From NCBI GenBank assembly GCA_001577345.1, contig LSLI01000010.1, positions 1 through 64,000 on the forward strand: a stretch of DNA of 64,000 bases, read 5' to 3'. Source of the DNA: Candidatus Gallionella acididurans (lineage in GTDB: Bacteria > Pseudomonadota > Gammaproteobacteria > Burkholderiales > Gallionellaceae). Below, in pieces: positions 31,918-40,690 of the stretch; the first letter of the stretch is position 1, and every line of letters begins with the position of its first letter. Position numbers and translations under genes: made by a program. The notes beneath the pieces are model-generated. The model was not told the origin of the DNA and ran no database searches. It saw only the letters and a program-made list of their open reading frames with translations.

Positions 31918-32979
31918 TCAGGTAATCGAATATCCCGCAAGGCGCCCGGATCGCCGCCAGAACGCCCATATGTCTGCGCGCGCAAGCCGCATACTCCGCA
32001 AACTGTCCCTGCTCGGGATATCCAGTTGCAAGCCGGCGATCTTTCCGCTGCGCAACGCCGCCAACAGCGGCTGTGCATATCCGCTTTCAAAATCCTGCAG
32101 CGCCGCCTGCCAATCCGCCAGGTCGCCGCGCTGCAAGGCGGAACGCAAACCCGTCCACACCAGCAATTGCTTGCCGGGACTATCCCCGGCGCGCCACAGG
32201 CTTGCCCATGCCGAAAACGGGACACCGGCTGCCCGGGCGAACATCTCGGCCAGCACGTCATCCGAACTCACGCTGTCATAATTTTTTTGCAGCAACGCAC
32301 CCGCAAGGGGTAGGCCGACAGGTTCCCCGCTGCTGCGCAGCGACCCATTCGCTCTGTCACAGCCGCCGCCCCAAAACCACACGCTGTTGATAGTCGGTTC
32401 GCCGCGCGCTTCGCGGGCTTCGTTGAGCGGATGGGCATGCAGCAGCATCTGGATCTCGTTGAACAGCTGATGCCAGCGCGATGCGTCCGCGCCGCCGGGC
32501 AAAGCCCCGCGCACGTCGCCGCCGAGCGCCTGCGACAACGGCGTGGTGCGGATGCGCGGCAACTCGCCCAGCCGCACATACCAGCGTTGCGGATGCGGGG
32601 CAAAGAATTCCAGCCCCTGTCCGGCAAAGTGCTCATTCAAGCTCGCGCTCAACGCTGCCGCTTCCGCGCTGCCGGCCTGCACGGCAGACATCAGCAACCG
32701 GTCGCGCTGCAAATTCAGATTCACCGGATCGGCGCGCATCCAGCATCCTGCGGCAAGCCCGTCAAAAGCCGCGGAAATCGGCGCTATCGGTGCCTCGTCC
32801 TGCAATGGCAGGTCGAACGACCCGCACAGCAATTGTTCCAGCGAAACAGCTTCCGACATTTCGCCCTGTCCGCGCCCCAGCAGCTTCTCCAGTGCTGGCA
32901 AACGCAATCCCGCACTCACCTCGGCGGCAAAGCTTTTCGGCAGGAACAGGTCGGGAATGACCAGATGGACACTTTTCAT
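31918..32979 (-). CDS. Uncharacterised phosphoglycerate-mutase-like protein (COG4255 type)
   Basis: A 353-residue cytosolic protein of a betaproteobacterial family that I know only as uncharacterised, sometimes labelled regulatory or phosphoglycerate-mutase-like. Visible blocks are HLVIPDLFLP at the start, HPQRWYVRLGELPRIRTTPL in the middle and INSVWFWGGG later. The last block is typical of alkaline-phosphatase-superfamily relatives, but metal ligands are not obvious. It starts 22 bp after mdcH on the same strand, so it may be cotranscribed with the malonate genes. No function is claimed. Confidence 0.65.
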   Translation of the reverse strand: MKSVHLVIPDLFLPKSFAAEVSAGLRLPALEKLLGRGQGEMSEAVSLEQLLCGSFDLPLQDEAPIAPISAAFDGLAAGCWMRADPVNLNLQRDRLLMSAVQAGSAEAAALSASLNEHFAGQGLEFFAPHPQRWYVRLGELPRIRTTPLSQALGGDVRGALPGGADASRWHQLFNEIQMLLHAHPLNEAREARGEPTINSVWFWGGGCDRANGSLRSSGEPVGLPLAGALLQKNYDSVSSDDVLAEMFARAAGVPFSAWASLWRAGDSPGKQLLVWTGLRSALQRGDLADWQAALQDFESGYAQPLLAALRSGKIAGLQLDIPSRDSLRSMRLARADIWAFWRRSGRLAGYSIT

Positions 32980-33001
32980 ATCAGTTCAGTGTGCCATAAC
33001 T

Positions 33002-33922
33002 TTACAAACCCGCATGTTTTGACAGCCACGAAGTCACGCCTTCCAGCGAGCGGAAATCGTCCACTGCCCTGGCTTCGGCATCGGCATAGCGCGACTGTGT
33101 CATGCGCGCCAGCGCGCGCCCCGGACCGAGCTCCAGAAACACGCGGCAACCGCGCTCGTACAACACATCCAGGCAGGCTGACCAGGCTATCGTGCGATCC
33201 AGTTGCAGCGCAAGCTTTTCGATCGCAGGCTCGCGGCGCACCACCCACGCGGCATCGATGCCGGCAACGACCGGTGTGGCGGGTGCAGCCGGCATCGATG
33301 CTTCAAGCAGTGCGCGGAACGGCTGGACTGCGGCGCTGAGCAGCGGCGTGTGCGATGCCAGGCCGACTTTCAGCGGGGTCACCTTGGCGCCGCGCGCGGA
33401 AAACTCCCTGCCCAGTTTTTCCAGGGCGCTGTCCTCGCCGCCGATCACAAATTCCTCGTCGCCGATCGCAATCGCAACCCAGGCGCGCTGGCCGGCACAC
33501 AAGTGATCCACCTCGCCGCGGCGCAGGCCCTGCAGCGCCAGCAGTCCGCCATGAGTTGCGGCGGCGGCCTGATCCATCAGTGCGGCGCGCGCAGTGGCGA
33601 TGCGCGCCAGCCCGGCGGCGTCCAGCGCGCCCGCACAGGCATAGGCTGCCAGTTCGCCGACACTGTATCCGCAGAACGCGACAGGCTTGGGCGCGTCAGG
33701 TTGCAGCGCAGTCCATAGTGCCAACTGGGTAATGCAGATCAGCGGTTGCGCGATGGCGTTGCGGAAGATGGCTTCGCGTTGCGTGAGCACATCGCGCAGG
33801 TGAAACCCGAGTACTGCCTCGCCTGCCTTGATGACTTCGCTGGCAGCGGGATGATGCGCGAGCATGTCCAGCATCGCCGGATGCTGCGCACCCTGGCCGG
33901 AACACAGGATAGCCAGGCTCAT
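33002..33922 (-). CDS. mdcH: Malonate decarboxylase epsilon subunit (malonyl transferase)
   Basis: A 306-residue acyltransferase of the FabD fold. It loads malonyl from malonyl-CoA onto the MdcC carrier protein to prime the enzyme. The N-terminal LAILCSGQGAQHPAML and the nucleophile elbow FCGYSVGELAAYA (GxSxG) are clear. The distal His is in LASHTPLLS. It lies last among the mdc genes, 24 bp after mdcB. Confidence 0.92.
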   Translation of the reverse strand: MSLAILCSGQGAQHPAMLDMLAHHPAASEVIKAGEAVLGFHLRDVLTQREAIFRNAIAQPLICITQLALWTALQPDAPKPVAFCGYSVGELAAYACAGALDAAGLARIATARAALMDQAAAATHGGLLALQGLRRGEVDHLCAGQRAWVAIAIGDEEFVIGGEDSALEKLGREFSARGAKVTPLKVGLASHTPLLSAAVQPFRALLEASMPAAPATPVVAGIDAAWVVRREPAIEKLALQLDRTIAWSACLDVLYERGCRVFLELGPGRALARMTQSRYADAEARAVDDFRSLEGVTSWLSKHAGL

Positions 33923-33946
33923 GGCCCCGCCCTCACGATATGGCCC

Positions 33947-34825
33947 TCATGCCCGGCCGGTCTGCAGCTCGTGCACGAACCACGCCGCGGCGAGCAGATC
34001 GGCGCAACCGCCCGGCGACAGGTTTTTTATTGAACACTGGCGATGCAGGATTTCCGCACGCTGCTGCCACTCCGGCTCGAACACGCTGCCGCGTTCGAGA
34101 AAATCTGCGGCCTGTGCCTGGATGAATTGCAATCCCCCGGCTCCGCCGCGAAACAGGATATTTGTATCCGTGGTTTCGGCCAGCAATGCGAAGAAAGTAT
34201 GCAGCAGCGCATGCCGTGTGCCGGCACCGCGCGCCAGCGCGCCGCGCAAGGCGGGCAGCGCAATCCCGAAGACCGATGGAAAAGCCTGCAGCGCTTCGCC
34301 GCGCGCACCGGTGACTCCGTGGTGTGCCGCCATCAGTTGCCCGTGCGATGGGGCCGTGTCGCCCGCAACGACGATGGCGCGCAGGTCGCGGCTCCAGTTA
34401 TCCGTCACGATCGCGCGCAGGTTTTCATCGGACAGTGTCATGTTGCGTGCAGTTGCCCGGCCCGCAGCGGCGGCGAGTATGCCGAGCGTGAAAATCGCCC
34501 CGCGGTGCGTGTTGATGCCGCGCGTGGCACGCAGCATGCGCGACTCGGCGGCAACACCGAGCTGTTGCAACCCGGCGAATTTGGCATCGGCCATCCCCGC
34601 TGCAGCGATTGCAACGAAGTAGCCGCGCAGCGAGAACAGGCTGCGCACAAAGGTCGCGGCATCCATGTCGCGATGCGCGCCGTTGTCGCGGAAACTGACC
34701 AGCCCCGGTTTGGGATACAGCGCAAGTTCCCGGTACAGGCTGCGCACCGCCAGCAGTGCGATGCGGCGCGCGGTGAGCGGTACATCCGCCCCGGCGGCAA
34801 CTGTTTTTTGATGGAGTTGATTCAT
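33947..34825 (-). CDS. mdcB: Triphosphoribosyl-dephospho-CoA synthase
   Basis: A 292-residue CitG/MdcB-family enzyme that makes 2'-(5''-triphosphoribosyl)-3'-dephospho-CoA, the precursor of the MdcC prosthetic group. Family signatures are YPKPGLVSFRDNGAHRDMD and NTHRGAIFTLGIL. I chose ATG 34825, which overlaps the mdcG stop (ATGA). A longer open frame to 34924 would lie wholly inside mdcG. Confidence 0.93.
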   Translation of the reverse strand: MNQLHQKTVAAGADVPLTARRIALLAVRSLYRELALYPKPGLVSFRDNGAHRDMDAATFVRSLFSLRGYFVAIAAAGMADAKFAGLQQLGVAAESRMLRATRGINTHRGAIFTLGILAAAAGRATARNMTLSDENLRAIVTDNWSRDLRAIVVAGDTAPSHGQLMAAHHGVTGARGEALQAFPSVFGIALPALRGALARGAGTRHALLHTFFALLAETTDTNILFRGGAGGLQFIQAQAADFLERGSVFEPEWQQRAEILHRQCSIKNLSPGGCADLLAAAWFVHELQTGRA

Positions 34826-35580
34826 GCCAGCAGTTCCAGCAGTTCGCCTGCAACCACCAGTTCCGCGCCGGAGTCGCGCTTCACCAATACGCGCTGGTTG
34901 CCGCCGGGCCTCAATGCAGCCCATTCGCGCCAGGACACGGCGCTGCTTGCGCCGAACAGCACTTCACCGTCGGCGCGCAAACCGTGCTCCTGTTCCCAGC
35001 GCGCCAGCAGCGCAATGCCCTGCTGCAACTGCGCATGCGATAACGGATTCCAGAGCAGGTCGATATCCGAATGCGGGGTCAGGTATTGCAGGCCGCTCAA
35101 AGCCTGCCATGCCAGCGAACCGAACACGCGCAACTTGATGCCGATATTTATGGCCGCATCATGCAGCTCGGCCAATGCAGGTTGCCACGCGACAGTCGCA
35201 TGGGCTATCGCATCGGCGAGCAGCAAGGGTTGCGTGTGCCGGGCGATTTCATGCGCGGCAACGACCAGCGCGATGCGGCGCTTGTCCGGCGCGGGCGGCA
35301 GTGCCAATCCCGTTGAAATGGTTCCGGCTGATAGGGTGCCGGGTGTGATGGAGTTGGGTGTAATCGCATCCGGCAGGGCTGCGCCGCAAGGCTGGCGCGC
35401 GACCACCAGCGGCCTGTCCGCCGCCAGCCATGCGGCGACTTGCGTGTGCGTCGCGCCATCCTTGACCTGGGCTGCCACCGCCGCATGGCAATTCGGCCGC
35501 ATCCACACCAGGCTGTGGCGGCACAACCCGGACTGTTCAGGCACGAATGGTTGCGCGGATTCAGGCACTGGCTGACACAC
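34822..35580 (-). CDS. mdcG: Malonate decarboxylase holo-ACP synthase
   Basis: A 252-residue nucleotidyltransferase-like enzyme that moves the phosphoribosyl-dephospho-CoA group onto a serine of MdcC. The catalytic nucleotidyltransferase signature is GSLAWQ followed by HSDIDLLW (DxD). The N-terminal HSLVWMRP is typical of MdcG. It starts with GTG at 35580, 20 bp inside the end of mdcE. Confidence 0.9.
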   Translation of the reverse strand: MCQPVPESAQPFVPEQSGLCRHSLVWMRPNCHAAVAAQVKDGATHTQVAAWLAADRPLVVARQPCGAALPDAITPNSITPGTLSAGTISTGLALPPAPDKRRIALVVAAHEIARHTQPLLLADAIAHATVAWQPALAELHDAAINIGIKLRVFGSLAWQALSGLQYLTPHSDIDLLWNPLSHAQLQQGIALLARWEQEHGLRADGEVLFGASSAVSWREWAALRPGGNQRVLVKRDSGAELVVAGELLELLA

Positions 35581-36262
35581 GATTGACGACTACATCGGCC
35601 AGCAGCCGCCCGCCGCGCTCCAGACCGAGGACACGGCGATGATCGTTCGCGTCGACATGCTCCAGCGCGTCTTTCAGGCAAGCCGACAGATCGCCTTCCC
35701 ACAATACGTCCAGGCCGCCCATCAGCAGGTAATTTTTCGCGCCCGGCGCAAACACCGGCGAGGAGATGCTGAGCTGGGTCAGCCTTTCCTCGCTGATGCG
35801 CGTCACCCGCGCCATCGCCGCGAGGCCCATCACGCGTATCTCGGCCTCGGGCAGCGCGGCGCACACGTCCGCCATCATGCCGTTCGCGAGGAAGCCGCCG
35901 GAGAGCGCCTGTTCGTACACCAGGCTGATGATGGGATGACCGCGACGGCGCGCCATCTCGACGCATTTCGCCAGGTGCGCCATGTAGCCGTTCAGGCCGA
36001 GCATCTCGTCGCGATGGCGCAAACGCTGGCCGCTGGTGTCGACCAGGAACACGATGGGCCGCCCGGGGTGGTTGTGTATCACGGCCAGCACCGCAGCCGC
36101 CATCGCGAGCGCGAGCTCGACGCCGACTTCGGTGTGGTTGGTGGTGCCGATCACCGCAACCGTATGCTTCCCGCAACGGCCTTCACCCGACAAGAGGTCA
36201 CCTTCCTGATGCACCTCGTGGCCGGTCGGGAACAGCTTTTCGACGACTTTTTTCCATTCCAT
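35561..36262 (-). CDS. mdcE: Malonate decarboxylase gamma subunit
   Basis: A 233-residue carboxyltransferase-like subunit that with MdcD decarboxylates malonyl-S-ACP to acetyl-S-ACP. It carries VAVIGTTNHTEVGVELAL and PIVFLVDTSGQRLRHRDEML, matching the crotonase-like fold of this family. It follows mdcD by 63 bp and overlaps mdcG. Confidence 0.93.
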   Translation of the reverse strand: MEWKKVVEKLFPTGHEVHQEGDLLSGEGRCGKHTVAVIGTTNHTEVGVELALAMAAAVLAVIHNHPGRPIVFLVDTSGQRLRHRDEMLGLNGYMAHLAKCVEMARRRGHPIISLVYEQALSGGFLANGMMADVCAALPEAEIRVMGLAAMARVTRISEERLTQLSISSPVFAPGAKNYLLMGGLDVLWEGDLSACLKDALEHVDANDHRRVLGLERGGRLLADVVVNRVSASA

Positions 36263-36325
36263 AGTTAATGCGCCTCTACAAATCGCAGTTCAGGGTTCAT
36301 ATCCTCAGCTCGTGTGGATAGCTGT

Positions 36326-37270
36326 TTATATGGAGTGCGGCGACTTGTCGCCGCGTTTTTCAAGCGCAGACGAGTCTGCGCACTCCAAATCCTTCGCCCT
36401 GCGTCCCTGCGCAGCCGCGATGAACTCGTCGTTGTCCATCATTGCAATCGCATCCGGGTCGGCCCAGCCCAGCTCGCGCCAGATGTCGCGGCCGTCCTTG
36501 CAGGAACCGAAGCGCTGCACCCGGTCGCCGAGCAGCTGGTGTTCGCGTTCCAGCGCTTCCAGCGACCAGTCTTCACCGTTGTTGATGCACGCAATGATCG
36601 CCCGCTGAAAAGCCTCCATGCTGTCGGGCACTATCGTGTCGCATTCGCCGAGCAGGTAGCGGTGCTTGCCGCCGACGGTGCGCCACACCAGCGCGCGGTC
36701 GCGCGAATCGTATTCCTCGACGCCGCGCACGGTCTCGATCACTTCCGGGCCGGACAGGCCTAGCCGCCCTTCTTCGCTGATGATGATGGCGCTGGCGCAA
36801 CGCGATGCGATGCCCATGCCGCCGAAGCAGCCGTACTGCCCGCCGATCGCGACGATGACCGGCACGCCTGCCGCGCGCGCGGACAAAATCGCGCGCATCA
36901 CTTCCGACACGGCAATCAGGCCGGCATTGGCCTCCTGCAGGCGCACCCCGCCGGTCTCCAGCAACAGCAGCACCGCCGCAGGATGATCGCGCACCGCGCG
37001 TTCCAGCATGCCTACGATCTTCGCGCCGTGCACCTCGCCCACCGCCCCGCCCATGAAGCCGCCTTCCTGCGCGGCAAAGAAAACCTGTTTGCCTGCGATA
37101 CTCCCCCGGCCGACAATCACGCCATCGTCGAACGCTGCCGACTGCTCCAGCGCAGCCAGATGCGGACTGGTCAGCCGGTCTGCGGCAGGCAGCCATTCGT
37201 GAAAACTGTCCGCATCCAGCAGACCGGCGATGCGCGCGCGCGCGCTGCTCTCGTAATAGCTGTGTGTCAT
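36326..37270 (-). CDS. mdcD: Malonate decarboxylase beta subunit with repeat-derived C-terminus
   Basis: A 314-residue carboxyltransferase-like subunit, partner of MdcE. Typical blocks are DGVIVGRGSIAGKQVFFAAQ, GAVGEVHGAKIVGMLE and GRLGLSGPEVIETVRGVEEY. The normal part ends near AAQGRRAKDL. The last ~20 residues (ECADSSALEKRGDKSPHSI) are translated from a palindromic intergenic repeat at 36331-36387 that has fused to the 3' end. The stop TAA comes just past the repeat. It overlaps mdcC by 4 bp. Confidence 0.93.
   Translation of the reverse strand: MTHSYYESSARARIAGLLDADSFHEWLPAADRLTSPHLAALEQSAAFDDGVIVGRGSIAGKQVFFAAQEGGFMGGAVGEVHGAKIVGMLERAVRDHPAAVLLLLETGGVRLQEANAGLIAVSEVMRAILSARAAGVPVIVAIGGQYGCFGGMGIASRCASAIIISEEGRLGLSGPEVIETVRGVEEYDSRDRALVWRTVGGKHRYLLGECDTIVPDSMEAFQRAIIACINNGEDWSLEALEREHQLLGDRVQRFGSCKDGRDIWRELGWADPDAIAMMDNDEFIAAAQGRRAKDLECADSSALEKRGDKSPHSI
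36331..36387. repeat. Palindromic repeat forming the mdcD 3' end
   Basis: A 57-bp element with inverted ends TGGAGTGCG (36331-36339) and CGCACTCCA (36379-36387). Inside are two further dyads, GGCGACTTGTCGCC and GCAGACGAGTCTGC. It resembles common intergenic repeat units but here lies in frame inside a gene. Confidence 0.85.
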
Positions 37271-37587
37271 GTTTTAATTTTACCTTGAGCGATGTAAGTC
37301 TCGATCGCCTGGTCGAGGCGCAGACTGACGATCGCCGGCGTGGCCCCCGCATCGTTCACCGAGATGCGTATGTCGCCGACCCGGTGGCGCGCGAAAAAAT
37401 CCTTCATCACCGCCTGCCAAATCCTGTCGAATCCGTTGGCCGCGGTCTTCACCTCGATTTCGCACGCGCCGCCGAGCGCGGCCGGCTCCACCAGCACCTC
37501 GAGATTGCCCGAACCCAGCACGCCCACAATGGCAGTTACACCCTGCGTCGGCTTGCCATTATCAAAACGGTATTTTAAGTTTTCCAT
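37267..37587 (-). CDS. mdcC: Malonate decarboxylase acyl carrier protein (delta subunit)
   Basis: A 106-residue carrier subunit that holds the substrate on a 2'-(5''-phosphoribosyl)-3'-dephospho-CoA arm. The modified serine is expected in VGVLGSGNLEVL, near residue 26. C-terminal sequence ARHRVGDIRISVNDAGATPA is typical. It overlaps mdcD by 4 bp. Unusually, nearly 500 bp of repeat-rich DNA separates it from mdcA upstream. Confidence 0.93.
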   Translation of the reverse strand: MENLKYRFDNGKPTQGVTAIVGVLGSGNLEVLVEPAALGGACEIEVKTAANGFDRIWQAVMKDFFARHRVGDIRISVNDAGATPAIVSLRLDQAIETYIAQGKIKT

Positions 37588-37615
37588 GGTCCTGTTGTAT
37601 TAACTTTTGTTTATT

Positions 37616-37745
37616 TATTGATGCTTCCATAATTCACTACACCCTTGCCGTCATTGCGAACGAAGTGAAGCAATCCAGCAAGACCAAGATGCATTTTTTT
37701 AAACCATCTGGATTGCCGCGTCGGCTTCGCCTTCTCGCAATGACG
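37616..37745. repeat. Interspersed palindromic repeat (uninterrupted copy)
   Basis: An imperfect palindrome with arms GTCATTGCGAACGAAGTGAAG and CGCAATGACGAGG. It is nearly identical to 15107-15227 but lacks the ~105-bp insertion found there before the closing arm. Confidence 0.8.
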
Positions 37746-37820
37746 AGGCATTCTGGATTCCCCGAATTCGCGGGAATGACGTGCCAGTTTTTTAATCCCA
37801 GATAGTTCATTAGCCCAAAT

Positions 37821-37913
37821 CCGTTCGCCCTGATGCTTCGACGCGCTCAGCACAGGGTACGCAGAGCGTATCGAAGGGCTTGCTCAAGTGGTTCGATACC
37901 TCACCACGAACGG
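37821..37913. repeat. GTTCG/CGAAG palindromic repeat cluster
   Basis: Partial units CCGTTCGCCCTGATGCTTCG (37821-37840), TATCGAAGGG (37869-37878) and a 24-base unit at 37890-37913 identical to 2615-2638. Same family as the repeats around the GIY-YIG gene. Confidence 0.8.
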
Positions 37914-38079
37914 TCTTTTACACCCGACTTCTCCTAATGGATTATCCGGGTTAATTTCCCCTTACCGCATTCCGCAAGATGTGTCACTGTCATCAAATAT
38001 GAAAACCTCAATAATTCACGGTTGCTGTTCGACTCCTTCACCCTTGCATGGGGAAGAATAATATTTCAGCCAGCATACC

Positions 38080-39750
38080 TCACCAATTCCTGAACCGCAC
38101 CGGCGGTTGATACAGGCCGCCCGATGCGCGCACCAGATCCTTGATCGAATGCGCGGCAAGCAGATCGCGCGTCGCGTCGCGCTTGTTGATGCCCATATCC
38201 TCGGCGCGCCTGATCACACCTCTGTCGCGCAGGTTCTCGACCATGCGCGCATCGCGGCCCAAACCCATCTCGGTGTAACCCGCCACGCCGCGTATCGCCT
38301 GTTCGCGCTCTTCGGCATTGGCGCACAACAGCAGGTTGGCGATGCCCTCCTCGGTGAGGATGTGGGTAACATCGTCGCCGTAGATCATCACCGGCGGGAT
38401 CGGCATGTTGGCGAATTCAGCCAGCTTCCAGGCATCCAGTTCGGCGACGAAGGCCGGATGCATGTGCTCGCGGAACGTCTCGACCATCTGCACCACCAGC
38501 TTGCGCCCGCGCGGAATTCCAGGTTGCTGGCTTCGTCTTTGCTCGCCGGCTTTCAGCCAGGCCGGGCTGGCATGGCGCCGCCCCGCGGCATCCGCGCCCA
38601 TGTTGGGCGCACCGCCGAAACCCGAGATGCGGTCCATCGTCGCGGTCGAGCTGTTGCCTGCCATATCGATCTGCAAGGTCGAGCCGATGAACAGGTCGCA
38701 GGCATAGTGGCCTGCCGCCTGCGAGAACGCACGATTCGAGCGCATCGTGCCGTCCGGCCCGTTGAAGAACACGTCGGGACGCGCAGCGATGTAATTCTCC
38801 ATGCCGAGCTCGGAACCGAAGGAGTGTATCGACTTCACGAATCCGGCCTCGATCGCGGGGATCATCGTCGGATGGGGATTGAGCGCCCAGTGGCTGCAGA
38901 TCTTGCCCTTCAGCCCCAGGCTGGCCGCATAAGTGGGCAGCAGCAATTCGATCGCGGCGGTGTCGAAACCGATGCCGTGGTTCAGGCGCTGCACGCCATA
39001 TTCGGCGTAGATGCCCTTGATCGCCATCATCGCCATCAGCACCTGTATCTCGGAGATCTGCGCCGGGTCGCGGGTGAACAGCGGCTCGATGAAATGCGGA
39101 CGCGGGCTGGGGATCACGAAGTTCACCCAGTCGCCGGGGATATCCACGCGCGGCACCTTGTCCACCAGCTCGTTCACCTGCGCGATCACGATGCCGTTCT
39201 TGAACGCGGTGGCCTCGACAATCGCGGGCGTATCCTCGGTGTTCGGGCCGGTGTACAGATTGCCCTGCGCATCGGCGGATTGCGCGACCACCAGCGCGAC
39301 ATGCGGCGTGAGGTCGACGAAATAGCGGCTGAACAATTCCAGATAAGTATGGATCGCGCCTATGCGTATCTGCTTCTTGCCGACCATGCGCGCCAACCGC
39401 GCGGCCTGCGGGCCGGAGAACGAGAAGTCGAGCAGCTCGGCGATGCCGAACTCGTACAGATCGAGATGTTCGGGCAGCGCCAGTACCGATTGCAGCATGT
39501 GCAATTTATTCACCCGCGCAGGATCGACGCGCGTCAACGCCTGCGCCAGAAAATCCGCCTGCTTCTGGTTGTCGCCTTCCAGGCACACGCGGTCACCCGG
39601 TGCGATCACCGCTTCGAGCAGGCGCACCGCCATATCGGCGTTCACCACCTTGTCGCGCAGCGACGCGCCTAGTGCCGATGCAGCGCGCTCCAGCTTGCGG
39701 TTACGTCTCTGGCGTTCGCGATCCCAGATTTTTTCGGTGGGGTTGGGCAT
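38080..39750 (-). CDS. mdcA: Malonate decarboxylase alpha subunit
   Basis: A 556-residue acetyl-S-ACP:malonate ACP transferase of CoA-transferase fold, which swaps malonate for acetate on the carrier. Family blocks include GDRVCLEGDNQKQADFLAQAL, NLYTGPNTEDTPAIVEAT, RLNHGIGFDTAAIELLLPTY and ISGFGGAPNMGADAAGRRHASP. I start at ATG 39750 (MPNPTEKIWD), giving the family length. The open frame runs up to 39888 inside the protease gene. No strong RBS is visible. Confidence 0.94.
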   Translation of the reverse strand: MPNPTEKIWDRERQRRNRKLERAASALGASLRDKVVNADMAVRLLEAVIAPGDRVCLEGDNQKQADFLAQALTRVDPARVNKLHMLQSVLALPEHLDLYEFGIAELLDFSFSGPQAARLARMVGKKQIRIGAIHTYLELFSRYFVDLTPHVALVVAQSADAQGNLYTGPNTEDTPAIVEATAFKNGIVIAQVNELVDKVPRVDIPGDWVNFVIPSPRPHFIEPLFTRDPAQISEIQVLMAMMAIKGIYAEYGVQRLNHGIGFDTAAIELLLPTYAASLGLKGKICSHWALNPHPTMIPAIEAGFVKSIHSFGSELGMENYIAARPDVFFNGPDGTMRSNRAFSQAAGHYACDLFIGSTLQIDMAGNSSTATMDRISGFGGAPNMGADAAGRRHASPAWLKAGEQRRSQQPGIPRGRKLVVQMVETFREHMHPAFVAELDAWKLAEFANMPIPPVMIYGDDVTHILTEEGIANLLLCANAEEREQAIRGVAGYTEMGLGRDARMVENLRDRGVIRRAEDMGINKRDATRDLLAAHSIKDLVRASGGLYQPPVRFRNW

Positions 39751-39772
39751 AATGTGTTGGGTGTCTGTATTT

Positions 39773-40600
39773 TTAACGTGCGCCATTTCCGACACATTGT
39801 GCGATCGCTTCAATAAAAGGGGCAGCAGCACAGATTGCGACATGATCGGCAGTGCAACTGCTTTGAACACCGATAATACGATACTCATATTGATTTGAAC
39901 TTGTCGATGGTTTTAGTCCAAAAATTGGCCCACCACTCATTCCATCAATGTCAAATGAATTACCGATGCCCTTGATGGATGAGAAATCTAGGCATGCATA
40001 GAGCCTTTGGTATTCGGTATGGGTAAAGCCAGTTGGAATACTATTAACACGTTCAAGCCTGATGGTTGCATGATGCTTCACAGTTGGTCTGTCAAAATCA
40101 AAATTCACAAGGCATTTCGGAGTGCCGACCAAAAGCCAAAGAGAATATTCAGATATGTCATTCGCAGCCCATACCTCTGAAGAAATTGCTTGAATACCTT
40201 GCCCTAATAAGGCTTGACGGGTGAGTTCGCCTAATTCAAAGCACGCATAATCAACCCCCGGTACGTTGTCGCTAAACCAGATTACATCTCTATCAATGTC
40301 GATAGTAATCGGATAGGGATGCTCTGGTTTGCTCGATACAATAGAATCATCTATATGCCATCTCGAAATATTTGCTCCATTCGCTTGCGCCTTTTTTAGC
40401 GTATCAAAAATGTGGCCCGCGGTAATGGCAAACCATCTGCTATTGATTTCAACTATGAAGGCGCTGAAGTTATAAAAAGCTGGTTTTCCTTTGTTCTTTA
40501 ATCTAGCTTCTGCACCGCTGTCTAGGCACATCAAATTAATGAAGTGGCGGTGCAGTAACGCTAAAAAATCATCCCCGAGAATCAATGGTGGACTACTCAT
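39773..40600 (-). CDS. Trypsin-like serine peptidase domain protein
   Basis: A 275-residue protein with a readable chymotrypsin-fold triad: H63 in FAITAGH, D117 in GVDYACFEL and S222 in GMSGGP. No signal peptide or TM helix is seen, so it is probably cytosolic. The DNA is clearly AT-richer than its neighbours, suggesting acquisition. I chose ATG 40600; an earlier TTG at 40621 has little support. Its stop is 22 bp before mdcA. Upstream on the same strand lies a tiny two-helix membrane protein. The target is unknown; cytosolic trypsin-like proteins occur in defence and stress modules, which is only a suggestion. Confidence 0.75.
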   Translation of the reverse strand: MSSPPLILGDDFLALLHRHFINLMCLDSGAEARLKNKGKPAFYNFSAFIVEINSRWFAITAGHIFDTLKKAQANGANISRWHIDDSIVSSKPEHPYPITIDIDRDVIWFSDNVPGVDYACFELGELTRQALLGQGIQAISSEVWAANDISEYSLWLLVGTPKCLVNFDFDRPTVKHHATIRLERVNSIPTGFTHTEYQRLYACLDFSSIKGIGNSFDIDGMSGGPIFGLKPSTSSNQYEYRIIGVQSSCTADHVAICAAAPFIEAIAQCVGNGAR

Positions 40601-40690
40601 AGATATGAAGGTAGAAATCAAACATTCTTGAAAATGGACGGAGGATTATCAGCCAGTTCATTTTACGTTTTAAACATACCATTAATTTTT

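Larger units (their letters stand above)
37588..38079. other. 492-bp repeat-filled gap inside the mdc operon
   Basis: No credible CDS. It contains two interspersed repeats (37616-37745 and 37821-37913) between mdcA and mdcC, plus an AT-rich tail near mdcA. The gap could hold a second promoter for mdcC-H, but no clear -10/-35 pair was seen. Confidence 0.7.

Noticed and set aside
34825-34924. Upstream extension of mdcB (33 extra codons)
   Set aside because: It would overlap mdcG by 100 bp and has no homology; ATG 34825 overlaps the mdcG stop neatly.
38107-39672. 521-codon open frame on the plus strand opposite mdcA
   Set aside because: It is the antisense shadow of a high-G+C gene; the translation is His/Arg-rich with no domain, while mdcA on the other strand matches its family along its full length.
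39750-39888. N-terminal extension of mdcA (46 codons)
   Set aside because: It overlaps the protease gene in another frame and exceeds the family length; MPNPTEKIWD is the natural start.
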